DNA from: CAZPWQ01 sp964590495
GTDB taxonomy: Bacteria; Bacteroidota; Rhodothermia; Balneolales; Balneolaceae
Direction of reading: 5' to 3'
Assembly: GCA_964590495.1 (NCBI GenBank)
Contig: CAZPWQ010000145.1
Location: 1-7,227, forward strand
Length of the DNA: 7,227 nt
Shown: one piece after another, positions 1 through 7,031 of the stretch
Position numbering within the stretch: the stretch's first letter is position 1
Layout of the letters: every line of letters starts with the position of its first letter
Notes under the pieces: generated by a model
The model's database searches: none
What the model was told of the DNA's origin: nothing
The model's input: the letters and a program-made list of their open reading frames with translations, nothing else
Position numbers and translations under genes: made by a program

Positions 1-6
1 ATAAGA

Positions 7-285
7 ATGTTTATAGCCATTGAACACAACATCCACGACCCCGAACAATTCCAGAGATGTGCCGAAGATGTTTTTCCACTGCCGGATGAGCTCCATGTGC
101 ATCAATTTTTTCCAGCCCAGGATATGAGCCGGGCGGTCTGTCTTTATGAAGCCCCGTCGGTTGATAAGCTCAGTAAATACCTCGACGCTACACTCGGTAA
201 ATCAAGTACACAGCGGTATTTTCCGGTCAACACGGAACACGCTATCGGGCTGCCAAAAGAATTGAATGAATTAAAGGCCATTTAA
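7..285 (+). CDS. Small single-domain protein, DUF4242/SCO4226-like (tentative)
   Basis: A 92-residue protein with no signal peptide or membrane segment, so probably cytoplasmic. Its layout is a first strand (MFIAIEHNI, residues 1-9), a helix (about 11-22), a central strand pair (about 29-48, with HVHQFFP and AVCLYEAP), a second helix (about 51-63) and a tail containing FPVN and GLP. This resembles the ferredoxin-like fold of small stand-alone DUF4242 proteins, whose characterised member SCO4226 binds nickel. His7, His10, His30 and His32 could suit metal binding, but that is inference. No function can be assigned. The gene precedes the FAD oxidoreductase by 83 bases on the same strand and may share its transcript. 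The start is uncertain because the frame stays open to the left edge of the window, and any ribosome binding site would lie mostly outside it. Confident that it is coding; the family call is moderate. Confidence 0.6.
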   Translation: MFIAIEHNIHDPEQFQRCAEDVFPLPDELHVHQFFPAQDMSRAVCLYEAPSVDKLSKYLDATLGKSSTQRYFPVNTEHAIGLPKELNELKAI

Positions 286-355
286 AGCAAAGGATAATTG
301 ATAGATTTATCCATTTGTTTGCTGAGTAAATTATCAAGATCCAAAAAATAAATAC

Positions 356-360
356 AGGAA
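356..360 (+). promoter_or_regulatory. Ribosome binding site of the FAD oxidoreductase
   Basis: AGGAA lies eight bases before the ATG at 369, a normal Shine-Dalgarno position. It supports this start for the oxidoreductase. It is the clearest such site in the window, since the other genes start without a good purine-rich match. Confidence 0.6.
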
Positions 361-368
361 AATTAACC

Positions 369-1751
369 ATGAATAAATTTCAAGAATTTAAAAATGAGTT
401 TCGAGGTAACATAATTACTCCTGAAGATTCAGCCTACGATGAAGCCCGGTCAATCTATAATGGGATGATCGACAAACGGCCGAAGTTAATTGCCCGGTGT
501 GCCAATGCAGGGGATGTCATGACGGCTGTTAACTATGGGCGCGATCAGGGGTTTCACACCGCCATCCGAAGCGGCGGACATAACGGGCCCGGATTAGCTC
601 TGGTGGACGACGGGCTGGTTATCGACCTTTCAAATATGAAAGGCATTCGGGTCGATCGGGAAGCAAAGACCGTTCGTGTTGAACCCGGTTGTACCTGGGG
701 AGATGTGGATCATGCCACCCATGCCGTTGGAATGGCCGTGCCCAGTGGCGTCGTCTCCACGACCGGTGTTGGCGGGCTGACACTTGGCGGCGGACATGGT
801 TACCTGTCTCGGAAGTACGGGCTTACGATCGATAACCTTCTGAGTGCTGATGTAGTACTGGCAAACGGAGACTTCGTACATGTAAGTAAGGATGAAAACC
901 GCGATCTGTTTTGGGCGCTGAGGGGAGGAGGAGGCAATTTCGGAGTGGTCACCTCTTTTGAATACCTGTTACATCCGGTAAAAAATGTTATTGCCGGTCC
1001 GCTGTTTTGGCCTATCGATCAGCTTGAATCCACCATGGAGTGGTATCGTGACTGGCTCCCTGAATTGCCTGAAGATGTTTATGCATTTTATCTGACAGCC
1101 GAAGTTCCTGCCGCCGATCCCTTTCCGGAAGAGATTCATGGAGAAAAGGTGTGCGGGCTTTTATGGTGCTACACCGGCCAGGAAGATCAATTCGAAGAGT
1201 TTATACAACAGGCCCGCAATATTGCCGAACCGCTCTTCGAGTTTACCGGAGAGATGCCCTATCCGGCATTACAAAGCATGTTCGACGAGCTGTACCCGCC
1301 GGGTGACCAGTGGTACTGGAAGGGTGATTTTGTGCGTGAACTCACCGATGAAGCTATTGCTGAACACGTCCGCTTTGCTGAGGTACCGACTTCGAAATCA
1401 ACCATGCACCTGTATCCGGTCAATGGAGCCGTTCACAAGGTTGACAAAGATGAAACCGCCTGGGATAAGCGTGATGCCAATTGGTCGATGGTAATTGTTG
1501 GTGTGGATCCTGACCCGGCGAATGCTGAAAAACTTAAATCATGGGCTCGCGATTACTGGGAAGCTCTTCATCCTCATACGCTTGGCGGATCCTACATCAA
1601 TTTTATGATGGAAGAGGGACAGGATCGTATCAAAGCAACTTATGGTGATAATTACACACGCTTGCAGAAGGTGAAGGCCAAATATGATCCCGACAATTTT
1701 TTCCGTGTAAACCAGAATATTGAACCGAAGGTTTTAGCATCTGATGAATAA
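369..1751 (+). CDS. FAD-linked oxidoreductase, berberine bridge enzyme (BBE) type
   Basis: A 460-residue flavoprotein of the p-cresol methylhydroxylase/vanillyl-alcohol oxidase fold, full length for bacterial members. The FAD-binding domain (PF01565 type) covers about residues 36-205. It includes RSGGHNGPG with His71, the expected site of 8-alpha-histidyl FAD attachment, then GVGGLTLGGGHGYLSRKYGL (133-152) and ALRGGGGNFGVV (183-194). The C-terminal BBE domain is at about 408-454, with YINF, YGDNYTRLQKVK and KYDPDNFFRVNQNI. In bicovalent relatives such as glucooligosaccharide oxidase a cysteine lies just before the GVGG loop; by my alignment this position is Val129, so a single histidyl link is expected. 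Members oxidise alcohols, sugars or specialised metabolites with O2 or another acceptor; the substrate here cannot be read. There is no signal peptide, so it is cytoplasmic. The stop codon lies inside the start of the methyltransferase gene, indicating an operon. Confidence 0.92.
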   Translation: MNKFQEFKNEFRGNIITPEDSAYDEARSIYNGMIDKRPKLIARCANAGDVMTAVNYGRDQGFHTAIRSGGHNGPGLALVDDGLVIDLSNMKGIRVDREAKTVRVEPGCTWGDVDHATHAVGMAVPSGVVSTTGVGGLTLGGGHGYLSRKYGLTIDNLLSADVVLANGDFVHVSKDENRDLFWALRGGGGNFGVVTSFEYLLHPVKNVIAGPLFWPIDQLESTMEWYRDWLPELPEDVYAFYLTAEVPAADPFPEEIHGEKVCGLLWCYTGQEDQFEEFIQQARNIAEPLFEFTGEMPYPALQSMFDELYPPGDQWYWKGDFVRELTDEAIAEHVRFAEVPTSKSTMHLYPVNGAVHKVDKDETAWDKRDANWSMVIVGVDPDPANAEKLKSWARDYWEALHPHTLGGSYINFMMEEGQDRIKATYGDNYTRLQKVKAKYDPDNFFRVNQNIEPKVLASDE

Positions 1752-2559
1752 AAAGAACACACTCAACTATACCGAAATTACAAAAAACCAGAAACAGATT
1801 TGGAGCAAAGGAGATTTCAACGAGATTGCCCGCCAGAATGTGGTGATGGCCGAAGCACTGTGTAAAGCTGTTGATCCGCATCCCGGACAAAAAGTGCTGG
1901 ATATAGCATGCGGCAGCGGAACGGCGGCACTGGTGGCGGCGCGCCGGTATTGTGAAGTAACGGGAATCGATTATGTACCTGAGCTGCTCGAACGCGCACG
2001 AAAACGGGCGGAAGCTAGCGGACTGAAGGCAGATTTTATAAATGCGGATGCCCAGAAATTGCCATTTCCTGACGATAGTTTTGACGTGGTTCTTTCTGTG
2101 TATGGAGTGCAGTTTGTGCCGGACCAGGAAAAAGCGGCGGATGAAATGCTTCGCGTTTGCAAACCCGGTGGAAAAATTGGCCTGGCTGGTCCTGTCCCGG
2201 AAGGATGGAGCGGTGATTTTTTTGCCACACATGCCAAATACGCACCTCCGCCGCCAGGACTTAATTCTCCATTGCGTTGGGGAACGGAGAAGGGATTACA
2301 TGAACTTCTCGGACAGGGAACCAAATCCATTGAAAGTGATAAAAGAAAAGCTCTGCAATACTACCTTTCTGTAGATCATGCCCTGAAGGTATTCAGTACC
2401 TGGTTCGGTCCTACACTCCGGGCTCTTGAAGAAACTGATGAAGATCAGCAGGGAAATCTTTTAAATGACCTCAAAGAGGTATTAAGCCGATACAATCACT
2501 CCAAAAACAATACGGCTATTTTAGAAAATATCTATCTTCAGAGTATCGCTCACATTTAA
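1744..2559 (+). CDS. Class I SAM-dependent methyltransferase (UbiE/Methyltransf_11 type)
   Basis: A 271-residue cytoplasmic methyltransferase. The Rossmann core is clear: motif I VLDIACGSGT (51-60), the acidic ribose-binding residue Asp76 in VTGIDYVPE, Asp102 in NADAQKLPF, the SFDVVLSVYGVQFVP strand and loop (112-126), and the KPGGKIGLAG turn (140-149). Residues about 150-271 form a family-specific C-terminal cap with WFGPTLRALEE (220-230). This tail is typical of small-molecule methyltransferases related to UbiE, but I cannot name the acceptor. The ATG overlaps the last eight bases of the FAD oxidoreductase gene in another frame. No strong Shine-Dalgarno precedes it, so translation probably depends on coupling. 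Shared expression suggests the two enzymes work on the same or linked metabolites. No terminator follows directly. The class is certain; the reaction is unknown. Confidence 0.92.
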   Translation: MNKKNTLNYTEITKNQKQIWSKGDFNEIARQNVVMAEALCKAVDPHPGQKVLDIACGSGTAALVAARRYCEVTGIDYVPELLERARKRAEASGLKADFINADAQKLPFPDDSFDVVLSVYGVQFVPDQEKAADEMLRVCKPGGKIGLAGPVPEGWSGDFFATHAKYAPPPPGLNSPLRWGTEKGLHELLGQGTKSIESDKRKALQYYLSVDHALKVFSTWFGPTLRALEETDEDQQGNLLNDLKEVLSRYNHSKNNTAILENIYLQSIAHI

Positions 2560-2740
2560 CCGGGATGGATAGTACAATCTTTAAGCTAGACTGATCTGTG
2601 AATCAAAAAGACAGGTATATTACCCTCTGCATTTTGTTATACTCAAATTTTGTCCATTGATATTACTTTTAATCTTACCTTAAATTGTGTTTAATTGTTT
2701 AGCGCTTAAGGTGCAGGTGCCGGAGTGTTGAAATTATTTG

Positions 2741-2785
2741 CAAATAAAAGAGAAGCAGGCAAGAATCGGCGAGGCCTGTTAGCTT
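2741..2785 (-). terminator. Possible rho-independent terminator of the thioredoxin gene
   Basis: Reading the minus strand, a hairpin at 2785-2753 pairs AAGC with GCTT and AGGC with GCCT, with a 4-base bulge on one arm and a 13-base loop. It is followed by a T-rich stretch (TTCTCTTTTATTTG), starting about 20 bases past the thioredoxin stop. The stem is short and imperfect and the T-tract is interrupted, so this is only a candidate. The rest of the 2560-2804 intergenic stretch, between convergent genes, is AT-rich and shows no gene. Confidence 0.3.
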
Positions 2786-2804
2786 AATGCGCGGGTTATA
2801 CGTT

Positions 2805-3836
2805 TTAGTTACTCATATGCTTGTCAATTTCTTTGACCATCTCTTCACCACGGAGGTCTTTAGCAATGATCTCTCCTTGAGGATTCAGTAAATAAGTTCT
2901 AGGAATACCTACTACATTATATAATTTTGTAATTTCTCCGTCCCATCCTTCCGTTTCAAGAACTTGTGGCCAGTCGATATTTTTTTCTTCCAAAAAGACA
3001 GTCAGATCGCTTTTTTGTCTGTCCAGTGAAATACCAATAATGTTGAAATTTTTATCTCCATAACGATCCCAGAGTGTTTTAAGGTGAGGTATTTCGGGCA
3101 GGCATGGTCCGCACCACGTAGCCCAGAAATCGAGTAACACATATTGGCCATCGATATCAGATAGTGAAATTTTCTTTTTCCCTATAGTCTTGGCAGTGAA
3201 ATCCGGGGCTTCCTGTCCGACATTCAGAGATTTATATTCATGCAGGTATCGCAGTCCCTGATCTACAAAAAACTCTTTCGCATCAATTTCTACCAGCTGC
3301 TGCGCCAATCGTTTCGCTTTTTCCTTTTTATCATCTTTGCTCGCTCGCATTAAACTCAAGATAACAGCTGATTTACTTTCAGGATGTGTCAGTTGGTCCT
3401 TTAACTTATCAAGTAGCTCCAAGTAAGCTTCATACCCTCCGAGTTCTTCATTTTTAGCGTAAATACTTCCTACACTATTAATAACCTTTGACCATAGATG
3501 GGAGCTATTGTCCAGAGTTTCCAGCGCTTCTTCCATTTTCGCAGGGTCACCAATATTACCCCACATAATGAAAGCAGATTGAAACGCACTTTCACCTGTT
3601 TCCGTATGTTGGTTCTTCAAATAATAATCATAAAAATCGTTTGCATACTGGCGTTGTAAACTGTCAGCGTCTACTTCATCAGAATCCCAAGCCATTTCCA
3701 CCTCGTCCCACGCATTCTTAATGTATGATTCATAATTAGAAACTACTTGGGTAGAATTATTCTGTGCCAGAACCAAAGACACAAAACCGAATACAGTTAC
3801 TGATAGAATCAGAAAAAATCTCTTGAAAAAAATCAT
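2805..3836 (-). CDS. Secreted TlpA-family thioredoxin-like protein with helical N-terminal region
   Basis: A 343-residue exported protein. Residues 1-24 form a signal peptide (basic MIFFKR, a hydrophobic core, likely cut after VLA before Gln25). No lipobox cysteine is present, so it should be soluble in the periplasm. Residues about 30-200 are mostly helical, acidic and of no family I recognise; they may be a helical-repeat partner- or substrate-binding part. From residue 206 (GQEAPDFTAKTIGK) to the end is a TlpA/AhpC-TSA-type thioredoxin domain. It has the active site WATWCGPC (Cys242 and Cys245) and the cis-proline Pro312 in GIPRTYLLNPQGEI. Related proteins reduce periplasmic disulfides, for instance in cytochrome c maturation or oxidative-stress protection; the specific partner is unknown. 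Such multi-domain TlpA proteins are frequent in Bacteroidota. The start overlaps the stop of a broken upstream small gene (ATGA). No Shine-Dalgarno is seen before the ATG. Confidence 0.93.
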   Translation of the reverse strand: MIFFKRFFLILSVTVFGFVSLVLAQNNSTQVVSNYESYIKNAWDEVEMAWDSDEVDADSLQRQYANDFYDYYLKNQHTETGESAFQSAFIMWGNIGDPAKMEEALETLDNSSHLWSKVINSVGSIYAKNEELGGYEAYLELLDKLKDQLTHPESKSAVILSLMRASKDDKKEKAKRLAQQLVEIDAKEFFVDQGLRYLHEYKSLNVGQEAPDFTAKTIGKKKISLSDIDGQYVLLDFWATWCGPCLPEIPHLKTLWDRYGDKNFNIIGISLDRQKSDLTVFLEEKNIDWPQVLETEGWDGEITKLYNVVGIPRTYLLNPQGEIIAKDLRGEEMVKEIDKHMSN

Positions 3837-4041
3837 TTGGTTGTATTTAAGTTGATATTTGATGAAAACGTATATCGGTCTGATGTTTCTGCGGCGGGAG
3901 GCTCATTTCCTATAAATTCCCCTCTACGTTGTAATCTTTCTCTTAAATTGTACGTAACATTTAAGTCTTCCATTTCGATATCATCAGAATTTCTACTAAC
4001 TCTGTAATAACCTGTTCTAAAATTTCTAATTTGTCTTCCAT
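3833..4041 (-). pseudogene. Small coiled-coil-like gene broken by a one-base frameshift, directly upstream of the thioredoxin gene
   Basis: An ATG at 4041 opens a frame starting MEDKLEILEQVITELVEI with regular hydrophobic spacing. That frame then runs into a stop at 3961-3963. A second frame carries on as SDDIEMEDLNVTYNLRERLQ and ends RRGEFIGNEPP…NTTK, with its TGA at 3835-3833 overlapping the thioredoxin ATG at 3836. Adding one base near 3988-3990 joins the two into a single 69-residue acidic helical protein. The ATGA overlap suggests it was translated with the thioredoxin gene. No canonical slippery heptamer is visible at the junction, so a mutation or sequencing error is more likely than programmed frameshifting. 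If the upstream half is not used, the second half alone could start at the ATG at 3973 (46 residues). I do not recognise the family. Confidence 0.5.
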
Positions 4042-4457
4042 TGTTTATAAAGGGGTTTGAGGTATATAACTATACTTATCCCAACTTGTACATATTAATA
4101 ACTTATTTTGCTTCAACCGCTTTATATTGACTTATTTATCTCTCAAAGTCAATTATGGGTGTACATAATATGGCTGAAGCAGACAGAAAAGGTTAGCTAT
4201 TTCTCAACAGGCTGCGGCTTGGCGGGACGGAGATTATGTACTAACTACAAGCTTGCTGTAAATTGAACACAGCGAACCGGGGGCAGGGCTACAACCCGGA
4301 AAAACCTCTCTGTTGACAGTGCCAGCAAATTCCCATTAGCCCTGAATGTATTTTAAGATTTTGCTTTTTTTAAGAACTATTTTACAGGTTGCAAGTACAT
4401 ATCAATTATGTATACAAAATAAATATCACAGTACCAGGTACAGACAATATTCATAAT
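4042..4457. other. Non-coding stretch with several inverted repeats
   Basis: No convincing gene was found here. The flanks are AT-rich, while about 4205-4345 is clearly GC-richer. Inverted repeats are: ATTGACTT 4126-4133 with AAGTCAAT 4146-4153; GTACATAAT 4161-4169 with ATTATGTAC 4233-4241; GCTGT 4255-4259 with ACAGC 4269-4273; CCGGG 4277-4281 with CCCGG 4295-4299; CAGGGCTA 4284-4291 with TAGCCCTG 4337-4344. The last two pairs partly exclude each other. This may hold a structured RNA, divergent promoters for the flanking genes, or debris of an unrecognised element; the sequence does not decide. The region should contain the promoters of both the thioredoxin transcript (-) and the DUF2254 gene (+), but I see no clear match to the Bacteroidota TAnnTTTG box. 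Confidence 0.4.
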
Positions 4458-5789
4458 ATGAAAGTATCTCTAGCAAGTATTTGGGAAAATGTTCGAACAA
4501 GTTTTTGGTTTATTCCGACGCTTATGACATTGGGTGCCATTGCACTATCAGTTTTTACGCTGTGGTTTGATGAGAGGCTTGCTAATATGGGTTCTCCGGA
4601 TGTATGGTGGATATACAGTGGTGGAGCGAGTGGAGCACGTTCGGTCTTAGCTGTCGTCAGCGGATCAATGATTACAGTAACCAGTGTCGTTTTTTCTATA
4701 ACGATTGTAACTCTTACCCTGGCTTCGGGGCAGTTTGGTTCTCGTTTATTACGTAATTTTATGCGTGACACCGGGAACCAGGTGGTTCTGGGTACTTTTA
4801 TCGCCACATTTATATACAGCCTGTTAATCCTGAGAAGCGTCCGCGGTGAAGGTGAAGATGAATTTATCCCCTATTGTTCTGTGACTGTCGGTGTTTTTCT
4901 GGTTTTTTTAAGTGTAGGGGTACTGATTTATTTTATACATCATGTTTCTACTAAAATACAGGCTGAAAGTATTGTAAGTGCCATATTTGAAGAGACAACC
5001 GAAGCCGTTGATAATCAGTTTCCGAAGCAGTTAAATGACGAAAGGAATGGGATAAACAGACAACAATCCCTGCACGCAGATCTGCCTGCGTCTTTTCATG
5101 AGGAGACATATAAAATAAAGGCAGGTAGTAGTAACTATCTGCAGGTCGTTGAATATGAAAAGTTGCTGAAATTAGCAGAGAAATATGATTTGGTAATAGA
5201 GATCCTGTACAAGCCGGGAGATTTTATAATCAGGGATAGTACAATTATACTGGTTTGGCCTCCTCACAAAATTGACGATTCACTAAGTAACAAGCTATAC
5301 AACAATTTTATTCTGGGAGTGCATCAAACATTAACACAAAATGCTGAATATGGAATTCAGCAACTGGTGGAGATAGCAGTTCGGGCACTCTCTCCTGGAA
5401 TTAATGATCCGTTTACTGCTATCAATTGTATAGACAGGTTAGCCGCAATCCTCTGTCAAATAGCCCGTAAACAGTTTCCTTCCCCCTTCCATTGTAATGA
5501 AGCAGGCAAAATTCACATTGTAGCAAAAACAACAACATTTGAGGGCTATGTGGATACTGCCTTTAACCAGATCCGGCAAAATTCAAAATCAAGTCCCGCC
5601 GTTATGATAAAACTGATGGATGCAATCTACATGATAGTAAATCATCTTTCGTTACCAGAGCAATACGGAATCGTGCGCAAACACGCCGAAATGATAAAGA
5701 ATACAGGCCAGAATAATCTAGAAGAACAGCAAGATCAGCAAGACCTTCAATCACGATATGAAAGAATAGTAAAACTCCAGGAAGTGTAG
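4458..5789 (+). CDS. DUF2254 family integral membrane protein
   Basis: A 443-residue inner-membrane protein from the ATG at 4458. Four hydrophobic segments lie in the first 165 residues, at about 16-37, 62-88, 108-125 and 142-163. A long soluble C-terminal part follows, about 280 residues. Family hallmarks are the TLASGQFGSRLLRNFMRD stretch after the second segment (about 87-104) and RALSPGINDPFTA (about 309-321), both typical of DUF2254 (PF10011). Function is not established for the family; the conserved soluble part suggests more than an anchor. The frame can be extended 23 codons upstream to a TTG at 4389. The ATG is preferred because MKVSLASIWENVRTSFWFIP matches the usual family N-terminus and the extra residues look non-conserved. 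No strong Shine-Dalgarno is seen at either. It converges with the DUF421 gene, 22 bases apart, without a visible terminator between them. Confidence 0.92.
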   Translation: MKVSLASIWENVRTSFWFIPTLMTLGAIALSVFTLWFDERLANMGSPDVWWIYSGGASGARSVLAVVSGSMITVTSVVFSITIVTLTLASGQFGSRLLRNFMRDTGNQVVLGTFIATFIYSLLILRSVRGEGEDEFIPYCSVTVGVFLVFLSVGVLIYFIHHVSTKIQAESIVSAIFEETTEAVDNQFPKQLNDERNGINRQQSLHADLPASFHEETYKIKAGSSNYLQVVEYEKLLKLAEKYDLVIEILYKPGDFIIRDSTIILVWPPHKIDDSLSNKLYNNFILGVHQTLTQNAEYGIQQLVEIAVRALSPGINDPFTAINCIDRLAAILCQIARKQFPSPFHCNEAGKIHIVAKTTTFEGYVDTAFNQIRQNSKSSPAVMIKLMDAIYMIVNHLSLPEQYGIVRKHAEMIKNTGQNNLEEQQDQQDLQSRYERIVKLQEV

Positions 5790-5811
5790 AAGGTATAAAA
5801 GTTTCATTTCA

Positions 5812-6411
5812 TCAGATGGAGGATTCATCCTTTTTGTTACCGCTGTCGTACTCATTGTTTGTCGATTCTTGCATGAACGAGAGATGTTCGGCACCCCTGA
5901 GACCTTCAAACAACCATGGCGATACATTGTCGCTTTTTTTGAGCACCGACACGTCACCGGTGGTTTCAAGTATCACCGCCAGCACTTCCTGAGGACTCGT
6001 TACACCCGCAGAACGCAACTTTGACCTCAGATCGTCCTCTGTAAGGCGCGTTTCATCCAGATGGTCTGACAGTACTTTTTCTTCCGCCATAACTACTATC
6101 GGTACATTGTCAACCAGCTTTTCGGCGGAGGCCGACAACCGGCGTGAATTGGATACAATGTACTGGATGCCATACAGTACTGCCAATCCAAATGCACCTG
6201 CAAGCAGCGTGGGGCTATCGGTAAGAAGGGTGGAAGCCACAATGGAACCAAATGCAATGGTGATGGCAAAATCAAAGCTTGACATTTTTGAAAAGCTCCG
6301 CAGACCCGTAAGGCGGGTGAAAAATAAAAGTGTAATGTATATACCCAGCGCAGATAGCAAGACCATCAGAAGGGTTGTGCCAGTGGTGGTAATCCAACTC
6401 CAGTCAAACAT
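5812..6411 (-). CDS. DUF421/YetF-type membrane protein
   Basis: A 199-residue protein with three N-terminal membrane segments (about 12-32, 46-63 and 67-86). A cytoplasmic domain of the YetF/DUF421 type (PF04239) follows. Family signs are TRLTGLRSFSKMSSFDFAIT (32-51), AFGSIVAS (53-60) and the C-terminal domain at about 98-158, with DNVPIVVMAEEKVL, LTEDDLRSKLRSAGV (123-137) and EVLAVILETTGDVSVLKK (142-159). Residues after about 165 are a short polar acidic tail with no clear conservation. Bacillus YetF-type members are membrane proteins with a small soluble domain, with no settled biochemical role. The length is normal and no key part seems missing. The ATG at 6411 begins just before the first hydrophobic segment, although no Shine-Dalgarno is apparent. 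The adjacent DUF2254 gene is convergent, so the two are not one transcript. Confidence 0.9.
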   Translation of the reverse strand: MFDWSWITTTGTTLLMVLLSALGIYITLLFFTRLTGLRSFSKMSSFDFAITIAFGSIVASTLLTDSPTLLAGAFGLAVLYGIQYIVSNSRRLSASAEKLVDNVPIVVMAEEKVLSDHLDETRLTEDDLRSKLRSAGVTSPQEVLAVILETTGDVSVLKKSDNVSPWLFEGLRGAEHLSFMQESTNNEYDSGNKKDESSI

Positions 6412-6581
6412 AGGGACAGGGGTTAGGTGGTTTGGGTTGATAAAAACAATCGCAGCGACAGCGTCGTGTTCTGCTTAAAAATTGCTAATACTTGTAACAG
6501 ATAATAATCTATCACAGTTCAGGTTTTTATTGGGCAGATGTGTGGCAATTTTTTTTAATCTTTAAAATCCTCTCCAATGAA

Positions 6582-7031
6582 TTCTGCGCTATTTATAACG
6601 GGCGCCTTTTGGATACCAGGGATGGGGGGTAAGCTTTTGCTATCAGTCGTCTCAAAGCCGCCGGTGGACGGTGTGCCGTCTGGAGGCGATAGAATTTATC
6701 CATCGCTACCTGCAACATGTGCTCCCCCGCGGGTTTGATAAAGTCCAATATTACGGCCTGTATTACCACCGCCATCACGAACGGCTGAGCAGACTAGAAT
6801 CTTGATCAGCCCGTCAGTAGTGAGACAGCAACGCCACCTGAATCGGTGGGTTCTTTGCCATCCGAATCAACGCCGGCAACGACCTCCATCTGTCGCCATT
6901 GCGGAAGGCCAATGCTTACCGTTGGAACCATTCCCCGTTTCCGACCGGTGCCGGGATGGCCCAACGCACCGCCGGATCATGGTGGGAACACGCGCAAGTA
7001 CCCACCCAAACAAACTGCCGATTCTCTATGA
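6582..7031 (+). pseudogene. IS91-family (Y2/HUH) transposase remnant, C-terminal part with two frameshifts
   Basis: Three reading segments join into the C-terminal third of an IS91/IS801-type transposase. Segment 1 (about 6582-6629) reads FCAIYNGRLLDTRDG, matching the HRxAISNxRLL block that follows the catalytic YxxxY. Segment 2 (6629-6802) reads VSFCYQ, RRWTVCRLEAIEFIHRYLQH, VLPRGFDKVQYYGL and HRHHERLSRL, close to the very conserved EFIRRFLxHVLPxGFxKVRYYG core. Segment 3 (about 6798-7031) carries a zinc-ribbon-like CRHCGRPMLTV and a proline-rich tail. One shift lies at the G6 run 6624-6629 and the opposite one at about 6795-6803. The N-terminal zinc finger, the HUH motif and the tyrosines are absent, so it cannot be active. 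Upstream bases 6412-6581 are AT-rich with no transposase sequence, suggesting truncation. The relic is visibly more GC-rich than its surroundings, consistent with transfer. Confidence 0.78.

Noticed and set aside
630..881. Minus-strand open frame inside the FAD oxidoreductase gene (likewise + strand 1138-1494)
   Set aside because: Lies antisense or out of frame within a strongly conserved coding region; composition is that of a shadow frame.
1630..2374. Several open frames on both strands across the oxidoreductase/methyltransferase junction
   Set aside because: They overlap the well-supported methyltransferase in other frames, show no family motif and have no start signals.
2636..2801. GTTATAC repeated (2636, 2795 and again at 7195), considered as integron attC half-sites
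   Set aside because: No paired GTATAAC half-site at attC spacing and no cassette-like layout; a 7-mer recurring three times in AT-rich DNA is expected by chance.
4150..4412. TCAATTATG occurring twice (near 4150 and 4402) as possible target-site duplication
   Set aside because: The repeat is short and AT-rich and encloses no recognisable element, so it is not evidence of insertion on its own.
4389..4457. TTG-initiated N-terminal extension of the DUF2254 protein
   Set aside because: The 23 extra residues are polar and unlike the family N-terminus; the ATG at 4458 begins at the usual place.
5751..5969. Minus-strand 72-residue open frame at the DUF2254/DUF421 junction
   Set aside because: Overlaps the ends of both real genes in a different frame and has no recognisable domain.
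6107..6478. + strand 123-residue open frame opposite the DUF421 gene
   Set aside because: Antisense shadow of a conserved membrane protein.
6593..6778. Minus-strand 61-residue open frame over the transposase relic
   Set aside because: The plus strand of the same bases encodes the conserved IS91 core; this is its antisense shadow.
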